Shown: piece after piece, positions 54,359-62,984 of the stretch | How positions within the stretch are numbered: position 1 is the stretch's first letter | Layout of the letters: each line of letters opens with the position of its first letter | NCBI GenBank assembly: GCA_965199555.1 | Contig: CBDASJ010000001.1 | Coordinates: 1 to 64,000 of the forward strand | DNA length: 64,000 bases | Origin: LMUY01 sp965199555 | GTDB lineage: Bacteria; Pseudomonadota; Alphaproteobacteria; Acetobacterales; Acetobacteraceae | Direction: 5' to 3' | The notes under the pieces: generated by a model | Told to the model about the DNA's origin: nothing | The model's input: the letters and a program-made list of their open reading frames with translations, nothing else | Database searches by the model: none | Position numbers and translations under genes: made by a program

Positions 54359-56272
54359 CTACACCTCCTCCCATCGTTCACTGGCTGCTTGCCCGCCGTG
54401 GGGAACGAGGCGGGGTTTGGCTGACGCCGCACGGGTGGCGATGAGTTGGGCGGCAGGCCGACGGGCGGTCGTGGATTGGGCTGGGTCCTCGACCTGGAAG
54501 TGCTGCGCCAACTGGGCCAGTTCGGCGGTTTCCTGGGCGAGGCTGTGGCTTGCCGCCGTGCTTTGCTCCACCATGGCGGCGTTCTGCTGCGTCACCTGGT
54601 CCATTTGGTTGATGGCGCGGTTGACCTCCTCCAGGCTGGTCGATTGCTCGACGGCCGCGGCGGCGATCTTCGACACGGCCTCGTTCACTTGCTCGACCTG
54701 GGCCGCGATCGTTGTCAGAACCTCACCGGTTTCCCCGACCAGTTCGACGCCTTTGCCGACCTGTTCGGCGGAAGCGGTGATCAGCGTCTTGATCTCCCGC
54801 GCTGCGTCGGCCGAGCGCTGGGCGAGCGAGCGGACCTCACTGGCGACCACGGCGAAGCCACGCCCGGCGTCACCGGCGCGAGCGGCTTCCACGCCGGCGT
54901 TGAGCGCGAGCAGGTTGGTTTGGAACGCGATCTCGTCGATGACGCCGATGATCTGGCCGATCTGGCGGGACGATTGCTCGATGTTGCCCATGGACGCGAT
55001 CGCCCCGCGCACCACTTCGCTTGAGCGCTCCGCCTGCGCGCGGGTGCGGGCGACGGCGTCGCGGGCGAGCTTGGCGCCTTCCGCCGTTTTGCCGACCGTA
55101 GCCGTGATCTCGCCCAGTGCAGCGGCCGTTTGCTCCAGCGTAGCCGCCTGCTGCTCGGTTCGGCGGCTGAGGTCATCGGCGGCTTGCGCAATGTCCTCCG
55201 TGCCTGACCGCAAGGCTTGCGTGTTTCCGGTGATGCTTTGGACCACACCCTGGATCTGGCTCATCGCCTGGTTGTAGTTGGTGCGGAGTTGCTCGTAAGC
55301 GGGCGGGAAGGTTTCGTTCAGGCGGTAGGTCAGGTTGCCGCTCGCCAAGTTCTCCAAGCCGGCGGCTAGGGATTTCACGACGGCGGCCTGTGCCTGTTCG
55401 ACTTCGAACTTGGCGGCCTCGGTCGCCTGCCGTTCGGCTTCCACGGCGGCGCGTTGCTCGGCCGCATCGGCCTCCAGTCGCAGCTTGTCCTTTGCGGCGG
55501 CCTTGAACACCTCGATCGCCTGCGACACCTTGCCGATCTGATCGGTGCGGGCCAGGCCGGGTATGTCCGTGGCCAGATCGCCGGCGGCGACCTGCCGCGT
55601 GGCCGCGGCGAGGCGGTTGAGCGGGTTCAGGCTGCGCGACAGCAGCCAGGCCGCGATGCCAACCAGCACGAACACGACGGTGACCGTGGCCAAGACGGCT
55701 TGCTGGATGACGTTGTGGACCGACTCGTCCAGTTCCGTTGTCGGCACCCCGACAAACAGGATGCCCAGAACTGTCCCCTGGGCGTTCTTGATGGGCTCGT
55801 AGATCGTGACGTAGCCCTTGCCGAGGATCGTCGTCATCCCTTTAAACGTCTTGCCCTGCTTGAGCACCGTTTGGATGACGTTCGGGTCCGTCAGCCTGGT
55901 TCCGACCGCGCGATGGCCGTCAGGGCTTCTGATGCTGGTGACGACACGCTGGTCACCGCTGAAGATCGTCACGACCCCGCCCGTTGCCTGGCTTGCCTGG
56001 TCAACGACGTCGTCCCGGTCGGCCACAGAGGCGGACCCCAAATGCAACTGACCGCCCTCGTCGGACCAGTCCGTGCCAAGTGGCGTGAGGTATGCCTTCA
56101 GGAGGGCCATGCTGCTGGTGAGGCTGCGCTGCATGGCGGCCTCAAGAGCATTCTCACTGACCCGCAGGGTCCAACCCTCGACGACAACGACGGCGATGAC
56201 GATGGCCAAGGCCGATGGGATGAGGAGCTGGCCAAACAGGCCGGCACGGTCAAGTATTCGACGGATACGCAC
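54359..56272 (-). CDS. Methyl-accepting chemotaxis protein with Cache-like sensor
   Basis: Transmembrane chemoreceptor of 637 residues. TM1 about 13-32, periplasmic single-Cache-type sensor about 35-190 (GYVTIYEPIKNAQGTVLGILFVG), TM2 about 192-212, HAMP about 213-265, coiled coil, and MCP signal domain with the tip QTNLLALNAGVEAARAGDAGRGFAVV. The C-terminus RWEEV resembles the CheR/CheB tether pentapeptide (xWEEF) with Val for Phe. The GTG at 56272 has a perfect AGGAGG 7 bases upstream. Confidence 0.9.
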   Translation of the reverse strand: MRIRRILDRAGLFGQLLIPSALAIVIAVVVVEGWTLRVSENALEAAMQRSLTSSMALLKAYLTPLGTDWSDEGGQLHLGSASVADRDDVVDQASQATGGVVTIFSGDQRVVTSIRSPDGHRAVGTRLTDPNVIQTVLKQGKTFKGMTTILGKGYVTIYEPIKNAQGTVLGILFVGVPTTELDESVHNVIQQAVLATVTVVFVLVGIAAWLLSRSLNPLNRLAAATRQVAAGDLATDIPGLARTDQIGKVSQAIEVFKAAAKDKLRLEADAAEQRAAVEAERQATEAAKFEVEQAQAAVVKSLAAGLENLASGNLTYRLNETFPPAYEQLRTNYNQAMSQIQGVVQSITGNTQALRSGTEDIAQAADDLSRRTEQQAATLEQTAAALGEITATVGKTAEGAKLARDAVARTRAQAERSSEVVRGAIASMGNIEQSSRQIGQIIGVIDEIAFQTNLLALNAGVEAARAGDAGRGFAVVASEVRSLAQRSADAAREIKTLITASAEQVGKGVELVGETGEVLTTIAAQVEQVNEAVSKIAAAAVEQSTSLEEVNRAINQMDQVTQQNAAMVEQSTAASHSLAQETAELAQLAQHFQVEDPAQSTTARRPAAQLIATRAASAKPRLVPHGGQAASERWEEV

Positions 56273-56355
56273 GCATCGACCTCCTGATTCAGGCGGGCCG
56301 TGATAGGCGAAGTTCGTTTCACGGAAGTTAACGGGGTAACAGTTGAACGCCGTTT

Positions 56356-56376
56356 CGGTGCAAACGTTAAGCACCG
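56356..56376. promoter_or_regulatory. Inverted repeat upstream of the MCP gene
   Basis: CGGTGC-AAACGTTAA-GCACCG, perfect 6-base arms, followed on the plus strand by TTTTT. It lies 84 bases before the MCP start: a possible operator or, on the plus strand, a weak terminator. The gap 56273-56558 holds this and the direct repeat below; I see no other gene in it. Confidence 0.35.
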
Positions 56377-56384
56377 TTTTTCCC
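56365..56384 (+). repeat. Direct repeat, left copy
   Basis: CGTTAAGCACCGTTTTTCCC matches 56515-56534 (CGTTAACGACCGTCTTTCCC) at 17 of 20 positions, 150 bases apart start to start. Confidence 0.4.
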
Positions 56385-56514
56385 TGATCTGGTTGCGACG
56401 GTTCTGGGGTGCGTGGTAGCCACGACACCCTCGTCGAAGCGGGCGTTCAGGTGTCGGACGCCGCACTGCGGACGCGGCAAGGCTCCCTGCCCTAGCGCTT
56501 GTGCACGCTTCAGT

Positions 56515-56534
56515 CGTTAACGACCGTCTTTCCC
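56515..56534 (+). repeat. Direct repeat, right copy
   Basis: Second copy of the 20-base repeat, 24 bases before the TTG start of the next gene and so probably in its promoter or leader. Confidence 0.4.
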
Positions 56535-56558
56535 GTTTGTTGAAAGGAAATCGCCCGT

Positions 56559-57032
56559 TTGAGCGATACATCAGAACTGTCTCCTGTTCTCCTGCGAGGG
56601 GTATATGGAAACCGATTGCTGCTGGCCTTGGGGCAGCGGGAACGTGGGACCTTGGGCGCGCTGTTGTCCTCCGGGCGGATCGGCAGCGCGGAGCTGCTGG
56701 CGGCGAACCGCTGGTATGAGGCCTTTGCCATGGCGGAGCACGGGGCGTTCGATGCCGACAAAGCTGGCCGCGGCACCGGGACCAAGCTGTTTGCACAGGA
56801 ACGCCAACTGGCAGCGGTGACGAGCTATCGGCTGGCACGGGAAGCGCTCGGCACGGCGGGTGACGAGCGCATAAGGGCGATCCTGAGTGATGGGCTTTCC
56901 GTCGCGGCCCTTGCAACACGGTTGCAGCAGGACAGGCGGGTGGTGGCCGGCATGGTCGTCGCGGACCTGATGCGGCTTGCCGAGCATTACACGGCCGGTG
57001 ACCAGGTGCGGAAGCAAACAAGCCGTTCCTGA
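56559..57032 (+). CDS. Hypothetical protein, possible HTH regulator
   Basis: Protein of 157 residues that I do not recognise. The start is TTG 56559 (AAAGGA upstream at normal spacing). Helix-rich, no membrane span; a stretch GLSVAALATRLQQDRRVVAGMVVADLMRLAEHY (about 110-142) could be a helix-turn-helix. It lies just before the phage head genes, where control genes often sit, but is separated from them by a terminator. Whether it belongs to the host or the phage is open. Confidence 0.6.
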   Translation: MSDTSELSPVLLRGVYGNRLLLALGQRERGTLGALLSSGRIGSAELLAANRWYEAFAMAEHGAFDADKAGRGTGTKLFAQERQLAAVTSYRLAREALGTAGDERIRAILSDGLSVAALATRLQQDRRVVAGMVVADLMRLAEHYTAGDQVRKQTSRS

Positions 57033-57052
57033 GGCCTGTCCTAATTTCCTGC

Positions 57053-57081
57053 TTGCGACGTTGGTCCAGACTCCCTATGAG
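57053..57081 (+). promoter_or_regulatory. Possible promoter of a short transcript
   Basis: TTGCGA (57053-57058), 17-base spacer, TATGAG (57076-57081); four of six consensus bases in each box. With the terminator at 57123-57153 this would give an RNA of about 65 bases with no open reading frame. Confidence 0.3.
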
Positions 57082-57122
57082 ACTTCTCATCATCGCGAGA
57101 CGTGGGCCGAAGCGGTTCACGC

Positions 57123-57153
57123 AAACCCCGGTTCCCAAGGTTCCGGGGTTTTT
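57123..57153 (+). terminator. Strong intrinsic terminator
   Basis: AAACCCCGG / CCGGGGTTT, 9-base arms, 11-base loop, ending in a TTTTT run. It stops transcription from the upstream gene and from the possible short RNA before the phage genes. Confidence 0.85.
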
Positions 57154-57172
57154 GCGTTTGCGGTGCCTTGTC

Positions 57173-57191
57173 GCGGTGATCGAATCACCGC
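57173..57191. promoter_or_regulatory. Perfect hairpin/dyad before the phage operon
   Basis: GCGGTGAT-CGA-ATCACCGC, 8-base perfect arms with a 3-base centre, 20 bases after the terminator and 51 bases before the first phage gene. No T run follows. Candidate operator or antitermination site for the head operon. Confidence 0.5.
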
Positions 57192-57242
57192 TCGTTTGAC
57201 CGACCGGCACCACCTCGACCACCGTTGGAGTTCCAGCAAGCC

Positions 57243-57572
57243 ATGCCCGATGCCGCCGCCCGCAAGATTGGCGGACGTCAGAAACGCACCCCGGCCAAGG
57301 CCGCGGTACCCGATGCGGCGATCGAAGCCGCGATCAAAGGGGTCCTTGATGACCTAACCCATGAACAGCTCGCCGAGATCGGCCCGCGGGAAGGCCTGCT
57401 GCGCGTCATGCGCTGGTCGCTGCGGACCGGGGCGCTCCCGCTGTTCATCGACCTTGCCACGGCGCTGATGCCCTACATGCATGCCAAGAAAGTGGCGGCG
57501 GGCGAGCGCCGGCAGAACCCGCCCAGCGCGGAGGAGATCGCGGCGGACGCCGATCCAAAGATCGCAGACTAA
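57243..57572 (+). CDS. Hypothetical protein, possible terminase small subunit
   Basis: Protein of 109 residues directly before the large terminase; I do not recognise its family. Basic N-terminus (RKIGGRQKRTPAK), a helical middle (DDLTHEQLAEIGPREGLLRVMRWSL) and an acidic end. Position and size suit a small terminase subunit, but no HTH is obvious. ATG 57243 follows GGAG. Confidence 0.6.
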   Translation: MPDAAARKIGGRQKRTPAKAAVPDAAIEAAIKGVLDDLTHEQLAEIGPREGLLRVMRWSLRTGALPLFIDLATALMPYMHAKKVAAGERRQNPPSAEEIAADADPKIAD

Positions 57573-57653
57573 CAGGGCCCAGGTGCCCATGCGCTTTCGA
57601 TGGCTGCCGCTTGCGAGGCGGGCTGCCGCGCCGCCATCCCAGGAGGTATCGCC

Positions 57654-58964
57654 GTGTCCGCCACCGAGGGAGTTCGCGCCCGACTGACGCGCCAGCAAGC
57701 GGAGATCTACCAGGCAGGCTGGACGGCGGAGGCGCGGTTCCGCACGGCGCCTTGCGGGCGGCGGTTCGGCAAGACGTTCCTGGGCGTCGAGGAGGTCCGG
57801 CGTGCCGCCAGAGAGGCGGTACGGAAGGGTGTGCATCCGGATAACGAGATCTGGTACGGGGCGCCGACCTTCAAGCAAGGCAAGCGCGTGTTCTGGCGCC
57901 GGTTGAAGCGGGCGATCCCGTCGCGTTGGATCGACGGCAGGCCGAACGAAACGGATTGCGCGATCACGCTGCTGTCCGGGCACGTGATCCGCATCGTCGG
58001 GCTGGACAATTACGATAATCTGCGTGGGTCGGGGCTTTGGTTCTTCCTTGGCGACGAGTGGGCGGACGCGAAGCCGCAGGCGTGGACGGAAACCATCCGG
58101 CCGATGCTGTCCACCGCGCAGGGCCACGCGTTGTTCATCGGGACGCCCAAAGGCTACAACGACTTCTACGCCAAGTTCGTGCTTGGCCAGCCCGGTGCCG
58201 TCTACAGGGATGGCACGCGGGTGCAGGGTTGGAAGTCGTGGACGTTCACCACGCGCCAGGGCGGCAATGTCCCACCCGAGGAAATCGCCGAGGCGATGCG
58301 CAGCATGGGGCCGCGGGAGTTCCGGCAGGAATATGAGGCCGGCTTCGAGGACCATGCAGGCCGGGTGATCTACGCGTTCAACCGCGCAGAGAATATTCGG
58401 GCCTGCCCGGTGTGGCCGGGCAACGAGCTGCATGTCGGCATGGACTTCAACGTCAACCCGATGACGGCGACGGTCTGGCAACACCGGGATGAGGTGGACC
58501 ACCAGGTCGACGAAATCATGCTGCCGGGCAGCAACACGGATGAGATGTGCGACGAGTTGCAGCGGCGGTTCGGCCGTGATGGTTGCGTGGGGCATGTCAC
58601 GGTCTACCCCGATCCGGCGGGCGTGCAGCGGCGCACCAGCGCGCTGGGCCGCACGGATATCGGGATCCTGCGCACGCGCGGGTTCCGGGTGCTGGCGATG
58701 ACGAACCACCCGCAGGTGCGCGACCGGCACAACCTGATGAACGCGCGGTTTTGCGCGGCGGACGGCACGCGGCGCGCCTTTGTCGACCCGCGATGCGTCA
58801 AGTCGATCGAGGCCTATGAACGGCTGACGTATCGGGAAGGCAGCAACGAACCGGACAAGCAAGGCGGCTTCGACCATGCGGTGGATGCCTCGGGCTATTA
58901 CCTGTTCGGCCGTTATGCCGCGAGGCCGGCCCGCATGGTGGCGACATCGCTGATCGGGCGGTGA
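57654..58964 (+). CDS. Phage terminase large subunit
   Basis: DNA-packaging motor of 436 residues. ATPase: Walker A variant PCGRRFGKT (about 33-41), Walker B FFLGDEW (Asp134, Glu135), coupling motif FIGTPKG (about 161-167). RNase-H-like nuclease: Asp264 in GMDFNVNP, Asp320 in YPDPAG, and a third Asp in FDHAVDASGY near 407-411. GTG 57654 has AGGAGG 7 bases upstream. Confidence 0.92.
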   Translation: MSATEGVRARLTRQQAEIYQAGWTAEARFRTAPCGRRFGKTFLGVEEVRRAAREAVRKGVHPDNEIWYGAPTFKQGKRVFWRRLKRAIPSRWIDGRPNETDCAITLLSGHVIRIVGLDNYDNLRGSGLWFFLGDEWADAKPQAWTETIRPMLSTAQGHALFIGTPKGYNDFYAKFVLGQPGAVYRDGTRVQGWKSWTFTTRQGGNVPPEEIAEAMRSMGPREFRQEYEAGFEDHAGRVIYAFNRAENIRACPVWPGNELHVGMDFNVNPMTATVWQHRDEVDHQVDEIMLPGSNTDEMCDELQRRFGRDGCVGHVTVYPDPAGVQRRTSALGRTDIGILRTRGFRVLAMTNHPQVRDRHNLMNARFCAADGTRRAFVDPRCVKSIEAYERLTYREGSNEPDKQGGFDHAVDASGYYLFGRYAARPARMVATSLIGR

Positions 58965-59025
58965 GCCGGACGACGTACACACGGCCAATCGGTGAGGAAC
59001 GGGCGCTTGCCCATGGAGGTGCCGC

Positions 59026-60468
59026 ATGGATTGGAATGCGCTGCAGGACAGCATGCAGATCAAGGACTCGGACTATCCGCCGCGCACGACGCGGATCGTG
59101 GCGCTGGGGCGGGTGTTGGCCGGGGAACAATACGACCACATCGAAACGCCGTTCAGCGTGGAGCGCACGCCGGGCGGGGAATATATCCCGCTGGACCGGC
59201 GGCGGCCGACCATCCGAACCGGGTGGTGTCGGACGGTGGTGGATGACAGCGTGTCGATGCTGTTCGGGCAGGGACGCTGGCCGTATCCGTCCGGTCCGAA
59301 CGACGGCGGGAAGGAAAACCCGACGGTGGCAGCGCTCAAGGCGCTGATCGACGCGACGCAGCTTGCCAGCACGATGGCGGAGGCGGCGACCGCGGGCAGC
59401 GTCGGCTCCGTCGCCATTCTGTTCCGGGTGCTGGGGAACCAGCCGTATTTCGACGTGTTCCCGACCGCCTATCTCACCCCGGAATGGGACCCGGCGTCGC
59501 CGCGGGCGCTGCTGCGGGTGACGGAGAAGCGCAAGGTGCGGCGGGCGAACCTGGTGGCGTCGGGCTATACGGGATTGCCCGAGGGGCACGACATTTTCTG
59601 GTTCCAGCGGCAATGGGACGCCCAGGAGGAGAGTTGGTTCGTGCCGTGGCCGTGCTCGGCGGCGGATTTCGTGCCGCGGCGGGACCCCGGCCGCAGCGCG
59701 GTGCACGGGCTGGGCGTGGTGCCGATGGTTTGGATCAAGAACCTGCCCGGTGGGGATGGCGCCGACGGCGCATGCACCTTCCTGGGCGGGTTGAACACGG
59801 AAATCGAGGCCGACTACCAGCTTTCGCAGGGCGGTCGCGGGTTGAAGTACAGCAGCGACCCGACCCTGCTGATCAAGGAGCCGGCCGGGCCGATGGAGGC
59901 GCCGACGCGGATCGGCGGTGCCGCCTCCGCCCTGGTGGTGGGTGGCGATGGCGATGCGAAGTTGCTGGAGATCAGCGGCTCGGCGGCGGATGCAGTGACC
60001 AACTACGTGGCGCACCTGCACAAATACGCCATGGGCGCCATGCACGGCGATGCCAGCGACCGGGACAAGCTGGCGAGCGCGCAATCCGGCCGGGCGATGG
60101 AGCTGATGAAGCAGCCGTTGATCTGGCTGACCGCCCGCCTGCGCATGAGCTACGGCGATGGCGGAGTCATGCCGTTGCTGCGGCTGGTGTGCCTGGCTTC
60201 CGGCAAGATCAAGGGCGGCGTGTTCTGCGGGGCGGAGCGGCAGACGGCACTTGACCCGGCCGGCTTGGCGCTGGTTTGGCCGCCGTTCTTCCATCCGACC
60301 TATGGCGACAAGCAGGCGGAGGCGACCGCCGTCACCACCCTGGTCAGCGGCGGCGTGATGTCACGACGCAAGGCGGTGCAGACGATCGGGGAAAGCTACG
60401 ACCTGGCCGACCTCGACAGCGAATTGGCCGAGATCGCGCGCGACGAGGCAGCAGCCGCGGCGGGCTGA
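59026..60468 (+). CDS. Phage portal protein
   Basis: Portal/connector of 480 residues; forms the ring through which DNA enters the head. Family-like stretches include TRIVALGRVLAGEQYDH and MSRRKAVQTIGESY near the C-terminus (about 445-460). Position after terminase and length support the call more than single motifs. ATG 59026 has GGAGG upstream. Confidence 0.85.
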   Translation: MDWNALQDSMQIKDSDYPPRTTRIVALGRVLAGEQYDHIETPFSVERTPGGEYIPLDRRRPTIRTGWCRTVVDDSVSMLFGQGRWPYPSGPNDGGKENPTVAALKALIDATQLASTMAEAATAGSVGSVAILFRVLGNQPYFDVFPTAYLTPEWDPASPRALLRVTEKRKVRRANLVASGYTGLPEGHDIFWFQRQWDAQEESWFVPWPCSAADFVPRRDPGRSAVHGLGVVPMVWIKNLPGGDGADGACTFLGGLNTEIEADYQLSQGGRGLKYSSDPTLLIKEPAGPMEAPTRIGGAASALVVGGDGDAKLLEISGSAADAVTNYVAHLHKYAMGAMHGDASDRDKLASAQSGRAMELMKQPLIWLTARLRMSYGDGGVMPLLRLVCLASGKIKGGVFCGAERQTALDPAGLALVWPPFFHPTYGDKQAEATAVTTLVSGGVMSRRKAVQTIGESYDLADLDSELAEIARDEAAAAAG

Positions 60469-60502
60469 GCAGCCTGGACGACGTTCTTTCAAGGAGCAAA
60501 GC

Positions 60503-61021
60503 ATGAGTGAGACTCAGCCGGGCGGCGATCCTGTACGCCTGCCCGGGCAGCGGGTGGAGCCGCGACTGGATTGGGCCGGCGAAGCGGCGGCGTTCTACCG
60601 CGGTCGGGCACAGGATACCGAAACGGCGTTGAGCGCGGCCAATGCGGCAAGGGCGGAGGCGGAACGCAAGCTGGCGGCTGTCGAGGCCGCGGCACGCACC
60701 GGCAATGAGCGGCTGATGCGGGCCGGGCTAAAGGCGCATGCCATCGCCGCGGGGATCGTCGACCCGGACGTACTGAAGCTGCTCGACCTCAAGGACACCG
60801 GGTTGCGGCTGGACGAGGCGGGTGACGTCGTCGGCGCCAAGGAGGCGATCGACGCCTTGAAGGCCGCCAAGCCGTGGGCGTTCAAGCAGACAGCGGCGGA
60901 CAAGGGTAGCTCCTCCAGCACGGCGCCTTCGCCGGGTGCGCCGCCCGCGACGGGAAAACGGGCGCTGGACATGACCGACGCGGAATGGCGAGCGGAGCGT
61001 GCCCGGCTGATCCGGTTCTGA
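60503..61021 (+). CDS. Phage scaffold-like protein
   Basis: Protein of 172 residues between portal and capsid. A coiled-coil (about 28-75; AEAAAFYRGRAQDTETALSA...ERKLAAVEA) and a helical C-terminus ending in ALDMTDAEWRAERARLIRF are typical of head scaffolds of the Gp20 type. ATG 60503 follows AAGGAG. Confidence 0.7.
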   Translation: MSETQPGGDPVRLPGQRVEPRLDWAGEAAAFYRGRAQDTETALSAANAARAEAERKLAAVEAAARTGNERLMRAGLKAHAIAAGIVDPDVLKLLDLKDTGLRLDEAGDVVGAKEAIDALKAAKPWAFKQTAADKGSSSSTAPSPGAPPATGKRALDMTDAEWRAERARLIRF

Positions 61022-61054
61022 GCCAACCCGCAACATTTCATCTGAAGGACCATC

Positions 61055-62380
61055 ATGGGCATCCAGAACTTTCCCCTCGCCTTGCAGCCGATCATCCAGC
61101 AGGGCTTCCTGGAGCGCGAGTTCGAGCACGCGCTGGCGTCCCGGCTGGGTTATCGCATGATCGCCGACCGGGAGCAGTTCGCGATCGGCATCGGCGAGAC
61201 GTTGACGCGGACGCGCGCCGGGCTGAAGCCGTCGGTGACGACGCCGCTGGCGCCGAGCAGCAACACCAACCTGGATAACGGGCTGACGCCCGGCAACTGG
61301 GGCGTCGAGCAGTACACGATCTCGATCAACCATTATGCGTCCACCATGGATTTGAACATGGTCACGTCGCGGGTCGGGATCGCGTCGCAATTCCTGCAGA
61401 ACGCCTATGCCAACGGGGAGCAGGCCGCGCGCTCGCTGGACGAGCTGGCGCGCAACGCGCTGTTTGCGCCGTATTTCGGCGGCAACACGCGGGTGCGGAC
61501 GACGCTGGGCTCCGCGGGGCCGGCGCTGGCCGTGGACGACGTGCGCGGGTTCCAGACGGCGTTCGTCAACGGCGTGATGACTCCGGTGGGCACAAGCGGG
61601 GCGACGCTGACGGTCACGGTGGGGGCCAACGCGTATGTTTGCGCGTCGGCGGCGGTGGATGGCACCAACCTCAGCACGACGCCGGGCGGGATCTCCGGCG
61701 TGCTGGTGTTTGCCAGCAACGTGAGCGTCGCAGACGGGACGGCGGGCAATACGGTGCAGGCGTCCAATGCCTCGATCATCAAGCGGCCGAACGCCCGCAC
61801 CAACACGTCGCAGATCGTCGCCACGGACACGCTGACCATGTCGGCGCTGCTGGACGCCGTGGCGTCGCTGCGGGTGAACGCGGTGCCGGAGATTGACGGC
61901 GTGTTCAACTGCTACCTGGACCCGATCAGCGCGCGGCAGTTGTTCGCCGACAACGATTTCCGCCAGCTGTTCCAGGGGGCTACCTCGGCGAACCAGGTGT
62001 TCAAGTCGGGGATGATCAACGACTTCCTCGGGCTGCGCTTCATGCCGACCACGGAAGCCTACGTGCAGGCGCACCCAAGCATCGCCGGGTTGAACGTGCG
62101 GCGGCCGATCATCTGCGGCAAGGGCGCGCTGGTGGAAGGCGATTTCGCCGGCATGGCGGCGTCCGATGTCGCGCCGAAGGACGCGATCATCAGCATCGTC
62201 GACGGGATCGCCATGGTCACGCGCGAGCCGCTGGACCGGTTGCAGCAGATCATCGCGCAGTCCTGGTACTGGATCGGCGGGTTCTGCTGCCCGTCCGACA
62301 CGACGACGAACGCCACGACGGTGCCGACCGCCACCAACGCGAGCTACAAGCGTGCGGTGATGATCGAGCACGCCGGCTGA
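61055..62380 (+). CDS. Phage major capsid protein
   Basis: Protein of 441 residues after the scaffold gene; likely HK97-fold major capsid, resembling the N4-gp56-like group (NHYASTMDLNMVTSRVGIASQF, about 90-111). No protease domain precedes it. A Thr/Asn-rich insert in the middle (about 165-245) may be a surface domain. The stop overlaps the next start (TGATG). Confidence 0.85.
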   Translation: MGIQNFPLALQPIIQQGFLEREFEHALASRLGYRMIADREQFAIGIGETLTRTRAGLKPSVTTPLAPSSNTNLDNGLTPGNWGVEQYTISINHYASTMDLNMVTSRVGIASQFLQNAYANGEQAARSLDELARNALFAPYFGGNTRVRTTLGSAGPALAVDDVRGFQTAFVNGVMTPVGTSGATLTVTVGANAYVCASAAVDGTNLSTTPGGISGVLVFASNVSVADGTAGNTVQASNASIIKRPNARTNTSQIVATDTLTMSALLDAVASLRVNAVPEIDGVFNCYLDPISARQLFADNDFRQLFQGATSANQVFKSGMINDFLGLRFMPTTEAYVQAHPSIAGLNVRRPIICGKGALVEGDFAGMAASDVAPKDAIISIVDGIAMVTREPLDRLQQIIAQSWYWIGGFCCPSDTTTNATTVPTATNASYKRAVMIEHAG

Positions 62381-62568
62381 TGGCGCGCGCGGCGAAGGCC
62401 GCGCGCCCTGCCCCGCTTGCGGTGCCGCACCCGGTGGTGCTGCGTGCCTTTGCCGTGTGGCATCGCGACCAGTTGGTCGTTGTTCCGCCGGGCGTGGTGG
62501 AGGATGCCGCGCTGGCCGCGACGCTGTGCGGCGTCCGTGACCCGGACCTGCTGGAGTGGCGAGCATGA
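62380..62568 (+). CDS. Small phage protein
   Basis: 62-residue protein, unrecognised, coupled on both sides by start/stop overlaps (TGATG with capsid, ATGA with the next). No membrane span or clear motif beyond a Pro/Ala-rich N-terminus. Position suggests head completion. Confidence 0.6.
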   Translation: MARAAKAARPAPLAVPHPVVLRAFAVWHRDQLVVVPPGVVEDAALAATLCGVRDPDLLEWRA

Positions 62569-62975
62569 GCGACGTGACCAGCACACCGACGGGGCCGGGC
62601 GCCTTCAGCGAGGCGGACAAGGTGGATGTGCGGCGGTTCTGCTGGTTCCCGGCCTATGGCGCCGGGGCGAGCGGGTTCCAGGGCTGGCGGTTCTTCCAGG
62701 CGTACGGGTTGCTGGAATACCGGCTGAACAACCTGTCGCCGGCGGAGGTGGCCGTGGTGCAGAGCACGTTCCTGACCAATTTGCGCGCGCTGGAGCCGGC
62801 GATCGTGGCGGCGGCGGGGAACTTGTCGACAGAAGCGGCGGGGCCATGGACGCACAACAAGGCGGAGGTCGCGGACCGCACGGCCTTGTTCGACGCGTGG
62901 CGGCTGCGGCTGTGCGGGTTCATCGGCGTGCCGCCGGGGCCGGACCGGCCGGACGGGCGCGGCATCGTTATCTGA
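62565..62975 (+). CDS. Phage connector-like protein
   Basis: 136-residue protein starting in ATGA overlap with the small gene before it. Aromatic-rich N-terminal half (RFCWFPAYGAG...FFQAYGLLEYRLNNLSPAE). Size and place after the capsid fit a head-tail adaptor, but I do not recognise the family. Confidence 0.65.
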   Translation: MSDVTSTPTGPGAFSEADKVDVRRFCWFPAYGAGASGFQGWRFFQAYGLLEYRLNNLSPAEVAVVQSTFLTNLRALEPAIVAAAGNLSTEAAGPWTHNKAEVADRTALFDAWRLRLCGFIGVPPGPDRPDGRGIVI

Positions 62976-62984
62976 GGAGGTCCG

